This document shows positions 6,299-15,342 of a stretch of DNA of 64,000 nt, piece after piece. Where the stretch lies: assembly GCA_903830945.1 (NCBI GenBank), contig CAIKVT010000036.1:124001-188000 (forward strand). The letters run 5' to 3'. A program made the translations under genes and the position numbers. Source of the stretch: an uncultured Elusimicrobia bacterium. GTDB lineage: Bacteria > Elusimicrobiota > Elusimicrobia > UBA1565 > UBA9628. How positions within the stretch are numbered: the stretch's first letter is position 1; every line of letters begins with the position of its first letter. The notes beneath the pieces were generated by a model, which saw nothing but the letters and a program-made list of their open reading frames with translations, had not been told where the DNA came from and did no database searches.

Positions 6299-8800
6299 AT
6301 GAATGATATGAACAACGATAAGCCTCTTTTCCTTTCCGACGCCCAACTCAAGAATGAGATGGGGAAGTGCGAATACTGCGCGGAGAAGCCTTGTCAGTCG
6401 GGTTGTCCGGCGGACTGTTCCCCGGCCGACTTCATCATGGCCGCCATGAAGGGGGACACGCCCGACTACAAGCGCGCCGCGGCCGTGATCATGGGCCATA
6501 ACCCTTTGGGCGGCGTGTGCGGTGCGGTCTGCCCGGACAAGCACTGCATGGCCAGCTGCTCGCATAAGGATTTCGACGCCCCCTTGAACATACCGGCCAT
6601 CCAAGCCACGCTCATCCAGAAGGCGAAGGACCTGGGCGTCATGCCTCGTTTTGACCTGGCCAAGCCCAACGGCAGGGCAGTCGCTGTCGTGGGCGCCGGC
6701 CCGGCCGGTTTGGGCGCGGCCGCCCTGCTGGCCCAGAAGGGCTATTCAGTGGACGTCTTCGACGTGGACCGCCGGGTCGGCGGCATGTGCAACCTCATCC
6801 CGGATTTCCGCCTGGACAAGCGCGTTCTGGACACGGACATCGAGTTCTTGAAGTCTCTGGGCGCGATCTCTTTCAAGACCGGCAAGAAGGTTCCGGCTCC
6901 GACCCAGCTCGCGGCCAAGTACGACGCGGTAGTCGTGGCCTCGGGCCTGGACAACCCCATCCGCCTGGGCATTCCGGGAGAGGAAGTCTCGCTTAACTGG
7001 TTCTCCTACCTCAAGGACCCGGCCAAATATCCGGTCAAAGGCCGCCGCGTGGCGGTCATCGGCGGCGGGGCTGTGGCCGCGGACTGCGCGGAGACGGCGG
7101 CGGCACAGGGCGCCGCTCAAGTCGAACTTTTCTGCCTGGAGAAGCTCGGTGAGATGCCGCTGACGGCCAAAGAGATGAAGGGCCTGCTCGATACCGGGGC
7201 TCAAGTTACCGGCCGCATCAGCGTGGCCGCCATTGTGGTTAAGGCGGGCAAGGCCGCCGGTTTGCAGACCGTCAAGGTGGCCCTCCCCAGAGGCAAGAAG
7301 TTCCATCCCCGCGAGGTCAAGCCTGTTCCGGGCACCGACGCGCAGCGCGCCGACGTTGACTGCGTCATCATCGCCGTCGGCAGCCGCCCGACTTTGAAGG
7401 CGGAACCGCACAAGGGCGTGTTCTTCGCGGGCGACCTGGAGAACGGCCCCACCACGGTCGTGGAGGCCGTGGCCGCCGGCAAGAACGCGGCCCTGGAGGT
7501 CGACGCCTGGTTGGGCAAGGGGCTCAAACCTTCGTTCGATAAAAAAGTGAAGAGCCGAGCCAGCCTTCCGGGCCGGCGCCTGGTGCCGGTGCCGCTGGAG
7601 GCCGATTTCTTCGGCCGGCGGATCCTCTCGCCGTTTTTGCTCTCCGCCGCGCCGCCAACGGATGGCTACGAGCAGATGAAGAAGGCCTACGAGGCGGGCT
7701 GGCCGGGCGGCGTCATGAAGACGGCGTTCGACGGCGCGCCTATTCACATCCCGTCCGAGTATATGTTCGCCTTCACGCAGTCGACCTACGCCAACTGCGA
7801 TAACGTCTCGGGTCATCATCTGGAGCGGGTCCGCCGCGAGGCAGAGCGTCTCATCAAGGAGTATCCGGATCGTTTGACCATGGCCTCCACCGGCGGTCCG
7901 GTGACCGGCAACGACGAGAGCGACAAGAAAGGCTGGCAGTCCAACACTAAGAAGCTCGAAAGCTGCGGCATCATGGGCATCGAATACAGCCTCTCCTGCC
8001 CGCAAGGCGGCGACGGCACCAAGGGCGACATCGTCAGCCAGGACGCGGAGCTTACGGCCAAGATCATCGGCTGGGTCCTGGGCATCGGCGACCCGGACAT
8101 CCCCAAGCTCTTCAAGCTCACAGCCGCGGTGACCGCGATCTATCCGATCATGGCCGCGATCAAAGGTGTCTTCGCGCGCTACCCCAACGCCAAGGCCGGC
8201 GTGACTTTGGCCAACACCTTCCCGACCTTGGCCTTCCGCAAGGGAGAGAAGGTCGCTTGGGACGAGGGCGTGGTGGTGGGCATGAGCGGCGAAGGGGTCA
8301 TTCCGATCTCGAATCTGACCTTGGCCAACGTCTCGCGCATGGGCGTGACCGTGTCCGGAAACGGCGGGCCTATGGACTACAAGTCCGCGGCCGACTTTCT
8401 GGCCCTGGGCGCCAAGACCGTGCAGTTCTGCACCATCGTGATGAAGCAGGGTTACGGCATCATCGACGAATTGCACTCGGGCGTCTCGCACCTGATGGAA
8501 TCCCGGAGCCTCAAGTCCATGGGCGAACTCATCGGCCGGGCTTTGCCCGACCCGGTGCGGGGCTTTATGGAACTCACCCCGGTCAAGAAGGTTTCGCAGG
8601 TCCGCAAGGAGTTGTGCATGCACTGCGGCAACTGCACGCGCTGTCCGTACCTGGCAGTCGCGCTGGACGACCAGAAGGTCCCGAAGACCGACCCGGAGCG
8701 TTGCGTGGGCTGCTCCATCTGCGCGCAGAAGTGCTTCAGCGGTGCCCTATACATGCGCGAACGGACGAGAAAGGAACTCGCCGTGTTGAAGGAAGCTTGA
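6299..8800 (+). CDS. PreT-PreA fusion, dihydropyrimidine-dehydrogenase-like flavoprotein
   Basis: An 833-residue fusion in the same domain order as vertebrate dihydropyrimidine dehydrogenase; in E. coli PreT and PreA are separate. Residues ~15-90 hold the N-terminal cysteine-rich Fe-S segment (CEYC, CQSGCPADC, CGAVCP). Residues ~125-430 are the FAD/NAD(P)H module (VVGAGPAGLG, VIGGGAVAADCAE). Residues ~434-765 are the FMN-binding dihydroorotate-dehydrogenase-like barrel (SLSCPQGGDG, MSGEGV, SGNGG). Residues ~772-815 carry two [4Fe-4S] ferredoxin motifs (CMHCGNCTRCP, CVGCSICAQKC). Start ATG 6299 has AGGTG about 6 bases upstream; the longer open frame begins inside tdh. The loop after SCPQGG has no cysteine where vertebrate DPD has its general acid, so the substrate may differ from uracil or thymine. 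Position beside ssnA suggests purine or pyrimidine reduction. Confidence 0.85.
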   Translation: MNDMNNDKPLFLSDAQLKNEMGKCEYCAEKPCQSGCPADCSPADFIMAAMKGDTPDYKRAAAVIMGHNPLGGVCGAVCPDKHCMASCSHKDFDAPLNIPAIQATLIQKAKDLGVMPRFDLAKPNGRAVAVVGAGPAGLGAAALLAQKGYSVDVFDVDRRVGGMCNLIPDFRLDKRVLDTDIEFLKSLGAISFKTGKKVPAPTQLAAKYDAVVVASGLDNPIRLGIPGEEVSLNWFSYLKDPAKYPVKGRRVAVIGGGAVAADCAETAAAQGAAQVELFCLEKLGEMPLTAKEMKGLLDTGAQVTGRISVAAIVVKAGKAAGLQTVKVALPRGKKFHPREVKPVPGTDAQRADVDCVIIAVGSRPTLKAEPHKGVFFAGDLENGPTTVVEAVAAGKNAALEVDAWLGKGLKPSFDKKVKSRASLPGRRLVPVPLEADFFGRRILSPFLLSAAPPTDGYEQMKKAYEAGWPGGVMKTAFDGAPIHIPSEYMFAFTQSTYANCDNVSGHHLERVRREAERLIKEYPDRLTMASTGGPVTGNDESDKKGWQSNTKKLESCGIMGIEYSLSCPQGGDGTKGDIVSQDAELTAKIIGWVLGIGDPDIPKLFKLTAAVTAIYPIMAAIKGVFARYPNAKAGVTLANTFPTLAFRKGEKVAWDEGVVVGMSGEGVIPISNLTLANVSRMGVTVSGNGGPMDYKSAADFLALGAKTVQFCTIVMKQGYGIIDELHSGVSHLMESRSLKSMGELIGRALPDPVRGFMELTPVKKVSQVRKELCMHCGNCTRCPYLAVALDDQKVPKTDPERCVGCSICAQKCFSGALYMRERTRKELAVLKEA

Positions 8801-8811
8801 GTCTGGAGATC

Positions 8812-8863
8812 GGGGACACAATACTTAATTCGGATTTTGGCGGGAGATAAGTATCGTGTCCCC
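8812..8863. repeat. REP-like imperfect palindrome between the preTA-like gene and ssnA
   Basis: GGGGACACAATACTTA (8812-8827) and TAAGTATCGTGTCCCC (8848-8863) are inverted arms of 16 bases with one mismatch around a 20-base centre. I recognise GGGGACACGATACTTA-type arms as resembling REP elements mobilised by RAYT-type transposases in other bacteria; no transposase is in the window. As RNA it would form a strong hairpin between two co-oriented genes. Confidence 0.65.
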
Positions 8864-8883
8864 AATTAGGACCCCAATTAGGA
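8860..8883 (+). repeat. Tandem 12-mer abutting the palindrome
   Basis: CCCCAATTAGGA occurs twice in direct succession (8860-8871 and 8872-8883). The second copy supplies the AGGAGG ribosome-binding site of ssnA. It may be an insertion scar of the REP-like element. Confidence 0.7.
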
Positions 8884-8894
8884 GGGCTGAAATC

Positions 8895-10226
8895 ATGGCG
8901 CGCAACCTGCTCATTAAGAACGGTATCATCGTCACACTGGGAGATGAGAACCGGGTCCTCTACGGCCACGGCCTGCTCATCCAGGATGGACTTATCAAGA
9001 CCATTGCGCCACAGAAGGAATTCCGGGGCAAGTACGCCAAGGTCATCGATGCCAAGGGCAAGGTAGTCCTACCGGGCTTTATCAACACGCATATGCACTT
9101 CTATAGCACCATGGTGCGGGGTCTGGGTAAGGCCGCGCCCTCCAAGGACTTCCAGGAGGTTTTGGAGAACTTGTGGTGGCGGTTGGATAAGAAGCTGACC
9201 CTGGAAGACTCCTATTACAGCGCGCTGCTGCCCTTGATCGACGCGATCAAGCGCGGGACCACGACGCTCATCGATCACCACGCCAGCCCTTTCGCCGTCA
9301 AGGGATCCCTCAATAAGATCGCCCAGGCGGTCAAGGAGACGGGCTTGCGGGCGTCTTTGTGCTACGAGCTCTCGGACCGCGACGGGGCTAAGGTGGCGCA
9401 GGACGGCATCGACGAGAACGTGGCCTTCATCAAGAGATGCGCCAAGGAGAAGGACTCGCAGCTCAAGGCCCTTTTTGGTCTGCATGCCTCTTTCACCATC
9501 AATGACGCGACCATGGAGAAGGCCGCAGCCGCCGGGCACGATCTGGGCGCGGGCTTCCATGTGCACACCGCCGAGGCCAAATCCGACCAGGACTTTAATA
9601 TCAGCCATTTCAACCTGCGCGTGGTGCAGCGCCTCCATAAGTTCGGCATACTCGGCCCCAAGACCATCGCGGCGCATTGCGTGCATATCGACGAGGACGA
9701 GATGAATCTGCTGCGCGACACGGGCACGGCCGTGGCGCACAATCCTCAGTCCAATATGAACAACGCGGTCGGGGTGGCTGACATCATCAAGATGTCCCAG
9801 AAAGGCATTTTGGTCGGCCTGGGCACCGACGCCATGACCGTGAACATGCTCGAAGAGGTGCGCGTGGCGCTATGGGCCCAGCACCTTAGCCATAACAATC
9901 CGAGCGTGGGCTTCATGGAGGCGCTGGGAACCTTGATGTTCAACAACGCGCGAATTGCCAATCGCTACTGGGACCCGAAAGTGGGCGTCTTGAAGGCCGG
10001 TTACGCCGCGGACGTCATCCTTATGGATTATTGGCCGCCCACGCCTTTCGATGAGAATACTTTTTTGGGCCACCTGGGTTTCGGGCTCTCGCAGTCGTTC
10101 GTGGACACGACCATCTGCGGGGGCAAGGTGCTCATGGAGGGTAAGAAGCTCAAGATCGGCTTGGACGAAGGTGAAGTCGCGGCTAAGTCGCGTGAGCTCT
10201 CCGAGAAGCTCTGGGCGCGGTTTTAA
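8895..10226 (+). CDS. ssnA: SsnA-type amidohydrolase (putative aminohydrolase)
   Basis: A 443-residue metal-dependent hydrolase of the amidohydrolase superfamily, close to E. coli SsnA and more distantly related to guanine and S-adenosylhomocysteine deaminases. SsnA-specific strings are visible: NLWWRLDKKLTLEDSYYSAL and HHASP. Metal-site residues are in HMHFYS, HVHTAE, AAHCVH and GTDAM. The start is ATG 8895 with a strong AGGAGG 8 bases before it; the frame is open a little further upstream through the repeat element. In E. coli and anaerobic purine degraders ssnA sits with ygfK and a molybdenum hydroxylase. Here it follows a PreTA-like reductase, with hydroxylase genes further along. It probably hydrolyses an amino group or C-N bond of a purine-derived compound; the exact substrate is unknown. 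Confidence 0.88.
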   Translation: MARNLLIKNGIIVTLGDENRVLYGHGLLIQDGLIKTIAPQKEFRGKYAKVIDAKGKVVLPGFINTHMHFYSTMVRGLGKAAPSKDFQEVLENLWWRLDKKLTLEDSYYSALLPLIDAIKRGTTTLIDHHASPFAVKGSLNKIAQAVKETGLRASLCYELSDRDGAKVAQDGIDENVAFIKRCAKEKDSQLKALFGLHASFTINDATMEKAAAAGHDLGAGFHVHTAEAKSDQDFNISHFNLRVVQRLHKFGILGPKTIAAHCVHIDEDEMNLLRDTGTAVAHNPQSNMNNAVGVADIIKMSQKGILVGLGTDAMTVNMLEEVRVALWAQHLSHNNPSVGFMEALGTLMFNNARIANRYWDPKVGVLKAGYAADVILMDYWPPTPFDENTFLGHLGFGLSQSFVDTTICGGKVLMEGKKLKIGLDEGEVAAKSRELSEKLWARF

Positions 10227-10232
10227 ATGCGG

Positions 10233-10260
10233 TTGACTTCGCCTCTTGGCAAGTGATAAT
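10233..10260 (+). promoter_or_regulatory. Sigma70-like promoter of the four-gene envelope cassette
   Basis: TTGACT (10233-10238) and GATAAT (10255-10260) are separated by 16 bases, with TG just before the -10. It lies between the ssnA stop and the cassette's first start codon at 10309, giving a leader of about 40 bases. Confidence 0.6.
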
Positions 10261-10308
10261 TTTTGGAATGCGCTTTTGGGCAGGACAGCGCCGACTTCGG
10301 GGGAATAT

Positions 10309-13300
10309 ATGAGACGAGTCTCTGGCCTACTGAGTTTGATCCTGGCGGGCGCCACGGCCCCGCTGTTCGCCTCGACGACGCTGGACGTCTACGTGAGGGC
10401 CCCAGGAGGTTCCGCCATCGCAGGTTCTTCGGTGGCGGCCATGAGCTTTGGCGCCAACGGTCCGGACGGGAGTGTGTTCACAATGGGCGTGACCAGCGCC
10501 GGCGGCCTTGCCCACCTGACGCTCACCGACAATAAGCCTTACGAGATAGTCGCGGCCATGCAGGGTTATGTCCCTACCATACGTGACCAGTTCAACGACC
10601 CGGCGCACCCGCACGTTTACCCGACGGGGGGCTTGCTCCCGGCTGCGACCATCTACATCAGCAGTATGGATCCTCGCGTTGGCCACCTGGGCGAGATCGA
10701 CGTCGAGGTCCAGCACGCCAGCAACAACGCTTGGCTCTTCTGCGACGTGCGGCCCAACAGCGCGGCCAGCGACGTCAGCCTGGCCTACGGAATGACGCAG
10801 ACGGACGGCAGCGGCCAGGCCACCCTCGCCGGCAACAACGTGGTGCGCTTCTGGAACGTCCCCTTCTCATCCGGGTCTACCTATAATGTCGGTTGTTTTG
10901 ACTCGGTTTCCAGCAAGGGGGTCAGTTCCCTGGTCCCCGATAATTTTTGGACTAGTCCCCTGCAATACACCATAGCTGGCGGCCAGTCCTTCGATTTCAA
11001 CGCGGGCATGCCCCCGGTCCAGGTCCAGAACCAGACCCAGCAGGGCTCCGGAAACGGCCTGAGCGTCGACGGCGTGGTGGTCGATACGGCCACCGCGCAT
11101 AATTCCATCTCCAACATCGGGATCAACTTCAATTTCGTCAGGAGCGACCCCTATTGTCAGAAATGCTTTGACAACCGCTGGGTCAACACGGACCAGAACG
11201 GTCGGTTCCAGCTTTATGGCCTCCAGCCGCAGACCAGCTATTATGTCACCCTCAACGCCGGGTGCAATTGGCAGACCAGCACCTGCTACCAGGGAGTTCA
11301 GAGCACGGTCACCGCTTATGCCCAATATTCTCTTACTTCGGCGACCAATTCCGTCCTCACGCCGGGCGTCGACTTTTTCTACGCCAGCACAGCCGCGATC
11401 TTGGCGCTGCAGCTGCAGATGCCGCAAGTGACGGGCGGCGCGAACAGCATGGCCGTCTATGTCCAGGATCAGGACGGCAACCCCCTCCCTCAATCCGGCG
11501 TCAACCTCGGCCCCGACGGCCGGAATTGGGAGACCAAGGGCGACGGCTCCTGCCACCCGGGCACGGCCTGGCAGGCTTCCAATCCAGGCCTAGCCAATAT
11601 CAACCAGCAGGCTACGACCGGCTACGCGCTTCTGACCGGCCTCCCGGGCGGCAACTATATGCTCAACATCTGGACTCAGTTCTCCCAGAATCAGGGGACT
11701 TCTTTCAATGCGGGGACCCAGTCCACTAACTCGTACACAAGCCCTCAGGGTGATGTGTGGGATTGGAACCATTTGTGCGGCAGCGGAAACTGGCGGCTGA
11801 GCATCGCTACGGACACTCATAGAATAAGCATCTACGACTCGTTCGGGAACACGCTCTTGTCCGGCCAGTCCTCGGTCACCGTGCACATCAACGTCCCCAC
11901 GGCCACCACCGGCCTGGTCAAAGGCACATTGACCTTTCCGCCCAACACCACTCCGAACCTGACAAACGATCCCATCAATATTACCATCCAGCCGCAATGC
12001 GACTCCATGGGCGGCTGCCAGGGCCAGGGCGGCTACGCGGCCATCTCCAAGCAGTTGACGCAGAACACGACCACTTACCAGATCCACGTCTCCAGCGGCT
12101 ATTCCTACTATATGAACGTGACTTCCAGTTATTGGGGGCAGGTGCGCGACGGCGGCGGCGATAACCAGGTCGATCTGACGAGCACCGGGACCGTGACCGT
12201 GGACATGAATTTCGCCCGGTCCGGCCGCCTCGTGGGCAAGCTTTACAAGCCGGACGGCAGCGTATTCACCCCTACCACCTCCGGCCAGAGCCAAGTGCAG
12301 CCCAACATCAGCGCCAACGGCGATAATTCCTATGGCTGGAGCCAGGTCAATCCGGATGGCACCTATTCCATCGGAGGGCTGCTTCCCGGCCAGTATCCGC
12401 TGCATATCAAAGCCTGGGTCAGCGGCGGCGGCGTCTTCAACTACACGGACGCCAGCCCCGTGCCTAACGCCACGATCACCGCCCAGTTGGATACCTACAA
12501 GGACATCAGCATGGTCAAGGGCGTGCCCGTGCGTGTAATTGTGGATACCAGCACGCTGCCAAACATGACGGTCTCCGACTGTTCCTCTCCTGTGTCTGGA
12601 AAATCGGATTGCCCGCCACAGAACTTCGTCGTGAAAATGGTCTCGGCCGGGACTGTCTTCGACGTGGACATGCTCTCCAGCTTCGTCCTCAATGGCGGCA
12701 GCGAGGACAATACCGCATTCCGCTTCTTGCCGCGCACGAGCCCCGCCAACGCCAACAATTTGAGCGGCCGTATCTGCAATGACGGCAATTTCGTCGGCCC
12801 GGCTTTTTGTGTCAATCGGGTTCCTTCGCCCTCGAATTTCGATATGTATCTCATGCGCAAGGGCGGTATGGACCAATACAGCGGCGTCCGCCCCTATTTC
12901 ACGATCCTTAACTCCACGAGGAACATCGTGGTGGACGATAGCCACACCGTGCCTGGCTATGTCTGGGGCTCGAGCACGCTCACGGTCAGGCCGGTCAGCC
13001 TCGCTCCGGCGACTAACATGCATGGCCTCGCCGGGACCACGCTCACGGGAAAGATCGCCGGGAATTCCATCTTTCTGCAGAGTGAATTCCAGGCCCTGGG
13101 CGGGAATTTTGAGAACTTCCTGAAGTACATCCCCCTACTGGCTCTCTACGACGCGAATAACAGCCTCAAGGCCGTGGGGAGCGTGATCCCGAATCCGGGC
13201 TGCTTCCTCAGCACCACGGTATACAACGGACAGACCATGTCCATCGACGCCGCCCTGAAGGCTTCCATCGCCAACGGGGACTGGAATGAGTTTCAAAACC

Positions 13301-15342
13301 TTTTTTTCGGCGCCAGCGCTCCTTGTGGAGGGGCTAACTCCTGGGGCTTTGATATCCGCGGGCTGACCGCCTATCAGAGCTACACGGCCGTGCTCACGAC
13401 CCCGAACTATCCGCCTTACCAGTTCCCGGTCACCATGGACGTTACCGACGGCAGCACGAAGACCCTCACCGCCATCGATCTGGACTCGGTTGTAGGCGTG
13501 GGCGGCAGAATCGACGGCGTCGTCGTCTCCACGCCCTCTTTCGTTCGCCTGCCCAACGCCACCGTGACCATCGCGGCCCCGGGCCTCAAGCAGAAGACCT
13601 TCAACACGGTCGAGACAGGCACCTTTACGGCCGTGGGTCTTCCGGATGGGAACTATAAGATCAGCGCCGTGGCCCAGGGCTACGTGATGCAGGCCCAGAG
13701 CCAGGCGATCTCTAAAGGCAATACCGTATCGGTCAGGCTGGCTTTGCCCACCGCCGACGCCTCCATCTCGGGCACGGTCTACGCGCAGAAGATGCCTTAC
13801 GTCAAACTGCAGCCTGATGCCCTGATCCTGGCGCGCTTGGAGGAGAGCGACACTTATCAAGGCGATCTGGCCGTCTATAAGACTTACACGAGTTCGGTCG
13901 GCTTCTACCAGCTCGACGGTCTCCAGTCCGGCCTGACTTATCGGATCTATGTGAAGGCGCCCGGCATGATGATCATGAGCGCCACCACCGTGACCATCGT
14001 CGGTGTGGCCGGGGGTATGGATTTTACGCCCACGCCCAAGCCCCTGGACGTCGAGGTGTACGGCCTGCCTAGTGGAACGTGCATCTCGGGGACTTGTACC
14101 GGGACCTACGACTTCACCATCCTCAACCCTACCGACTTCGATGGCAATAGCGCTAAGGCCTACTATGGCGTGGCGCCTTACGACTTCACCGTGTCGCATG
14201 GCACGGACGTGACGAATAACTTCCAGAACCTGCCCAATAACCAGGTCATCCTACAGGTGCCTCTGGGGGTTCTGAACCAGACGAAGGATTACGTCCTCCA
14301 TCTCGAGGCCTATTCCATCCTGGACCGCAGCAAGCTCGTGACCAAGGAGATCACGTTCGGCGTCAATCGCTCGGCCGGCGCCGAGATCTCCATCGACGAC
14401 GCCATCCTGGGCGACGACACCAAGGACGACCGCGGGCACAGCGCCAACGACGCCCTCCTGGACTTCACCGGCAACAACGCTTCGGCCGTGACGATACCGG
14501 CGGGCTCGTTGATTCCGATCTCATCGGCGGCGGTGCCGACACTGTCCTTCAGCGCGGTGGCGCCCGCTAACTCTACCCAGGCTGCGGTGGTGGGCAACGA
14601 CGCGGCTTTCGCCAGCCCCGTCTATCAGATCCAGCTCGCCAGCGCCAACTACGGCACGGACCGGGGCGTGGACATCACTCTGGCCTACGATAAGTCGAAT
14701 AGCGACCCCACCGATCTGGCCGTCTATCACCAGGACCCCACGACGGGCCAATGGGATAACCTCTTGGGCCAGGGCTTCACCCAGACCATCGACCCGGTCA
14801 AGAGAACGATCACGGTCAAGAAGCTTAAATCCTTGGCCAGCGTCTTGCGGGTTCGGTCTGACCTTAAGGCTCGCATGACTTCGCAGGGATTGGCCCCGAG
14901 CGCGGCCATGAGGCCCTTGGGGCTGCGGCCTGACGACATAGGGGTCTTCGGCATCCTTAAGCCTTCACTAGTCGGGAACACTTACAACAGCACCGCCCTT
15001 AAGATCTTCAATTTCCCGAATCCGTTTAGCCCGAGTTCTCCCCCGACGGCTACATTGAAGTTTGCTCCTGGCATGGTTACAACCAAGGGTACGGTCATCC
15101 GGCTTGACCTGCCAGCTAACGTCACCGGCGGCCACGGGACGATCCGCATTTATAACCTGGCCGGGCAGATGGTGCGCGAGCTCGACCTCGACAATATCAC
15201 GGGCGGCAAGTACTACTACACGGGCTGGGACGGCAAGAACAAGAACGGCGCTGACGTGGCCAACGGCGTCTATTACGGCATCCTCAACTTGCCCGGGGTC
15301 AAGGCTAAAGACGGCACGTTCAAGATGGCGGTGATAAAATGA
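10309..15342 (+). CDS. Giant secreted repeat protein with carboxypeptidase-regulatory-like repeats and FlgD-like C-terminus
   Basis: A 1677-residue exported protein of unknown function. Residues 1-22 are a signal peptide (MRRVSGLLSLILAGATAPLFAS). The rest is beta-rich, with many segments resembling carboxypeptidase regulatory-like or prealbumin-like domains, for example DGNYKISAVAQGYV near residue 1115 and VGFYQLDGLQSGLTYRIYV near 1200. The middle is rich in Asn, Ser, Thr and Gly. From about residue 1567 the C-terminus carries NFPNPFSP and then YYTGWDGKNKNGADVANGVY, typical of the FlgD Ig-like fold used as a C-terminal sorting or anchoring domain in many outer-membrane and type IX-like substrates. 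I chose ATG 10309 because it gives the signal peptide. The stop overlaps the next start by four bases. A surface or extracellular structural or adhesive role is inferred. Confidence 0.82.
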   Translation: MRRVSGLLSLILAGATAPLFASTTLDVYVRAPGGSAIAGSSVAAMSFGANGPDGSVFTMGVTSAGGLAHLTLTDNKPYEIVAAMQGYVPTIRDQFNDPAHPHVYPTGGLLPAATIYISSMDPRVGHLGEIDVEVQHASNNAWLFCDVRPNSAASDVSLAYGMTQTDGSGQATLAGNNVVRFWNVPFSSGSTYNVGCFDSVSSKGVSSLVPDNFWTSPLQYTIAGGQSFDFNAGMPPVQVQNQTQQGSGNGLSVDGVVVDTATAHNSISNIGINFNFVRSDPYCQKCFDNRWVNTDQNGRFQLYGLQPQTSYYVTLNAGCNWQTSTCYQGVQSTVTAYAQYSLTSATNSVLTPGVDFFYASTAAILALQLQMPQVTGGANSMAVYVQDQDGNPLPQSGVNLGPDGRNWETKGDGSCHPGTAWQASNPGLANINQQATTGYALLTGLPGGNYMLNIWTQFSQNQGTSFNAGTQSTNSYTSPQGDVWDWNHLCGSGNWRLSIATDTHRISIYDSFGNTLLSGQSSVTVHINVPTATTGLVKGTLTFPPNTTPNLTNDPINITIQPQCDSMGGCQGQGGYAAISKQLTQNTTTYQIHVSSGYSYYMNVTSSYWGQVRDGGGDNQVDLTSTGTVTVDMNFARSGRLVGKLYKPDGSVFTPTTSGQSQVQPNISANGDNSYGWSQVNPDGTYSIGGLLPGQYPLHIKAWVSGGGVFNYTDASPVPNATITAQLDTYKDISMVKGVPVRVIVDTSTLPNMTVSDCSSPVSGKSDCPPQNFVVKMVSAGTVFDVDMLSSFVLNGGSEDNTAFRFLPRTSPANANNLSGRICNDGNFVGPAFCVNRVPSPSNFDMYLMRKGGMDQYSGVRPYFTILNSTRNIVVDDSHTVPGYVWGSSTLTVRPVSLAPATNMHGLAGTTLTGKIAGNSIFLQSEFQALGGNFENFLKYIPLLALYDANNSLKAVGSVIPNPGCFLSTTVYNGQTMSIDAALKASIANGDWNEFQNLFFGASAPCGGANSWGFDIRGLTAYQSYTAVLTTPNYPPYQFPVTMDVTDGSTKTLTAIDLDSVVGVGGRIDGVVVSTPSFVRLPNATVTIAAPGLKQKTFNTVETGTFTAVGLPDGNYKISAVAQGYVMQAQSQAISKGNTVSVRLALPTADASISGTVYAQKMPYVKLQPDALILARLEESDTYQGDLAVYKTYTSSVGFYQLDGLQSGLTYRIYVKAPGMMIMSATTVTIVGVAGGMDFTPTPKPLDVEVYGLPSGTCISGTCTGTYDFTILNPTDFDGNSAKAYYGVAPYDFTVSHGTDVTNNFQNLPNNQVILQVPLGVLNQTKDYVLHLEAYSILDRSKLVTKEITFGVNRSAGAEISIDDAILGDDTKDDRGHSANDALLDFTGNNASAVTIPAGSLIPISSAAVPTLSFSAVAPANSTQAAVVGNDAAFASPVYQIQLASANYGTDRGVDITLAYDKSNSDPTDLAVYHQDPTTGQWDNLLGQGFTQTIDPVKRTITVKKLKSLASVLRVRSDLKARMTSQGLAPSAAMRPLGLRPDDIGVFGILKPSLVGNTYNSTALKIFNFPNPFSPSSPPTATLKFAPGMVTTKGTVIRLDLPANVTGGHGTIRIYNLAGQMVRELDLDNITGGKYYYTGWDGKNKNGADVANGVYYGILNLPGVKAKDGTFKMAVIK

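Noticed and set aside
6746..8623. A 625-codon open frame antisense to the PreTA-like gene
   Set aside because: Composition is His/Arg/Gly/Leu-biased and matches no protein; the sense strand encodes an unmistakable flavoprotein.
10332..10346. GAGTTTGATCCTGGC, matching the start of bacterial 16S rRNA genes
   Set aside because: The match is only 15 bases and lies inside the signal-peptide codons of the giant secreted protein (SLILAG); nothing rRNA-like follows.
11590..13023. A 477-codon minus-strand frame within the giant secreted protein gene
   Set aside because: No start context, no family likeness, and biased composition; the sense frame continues without a break for 1677 codons with a signal peptide.
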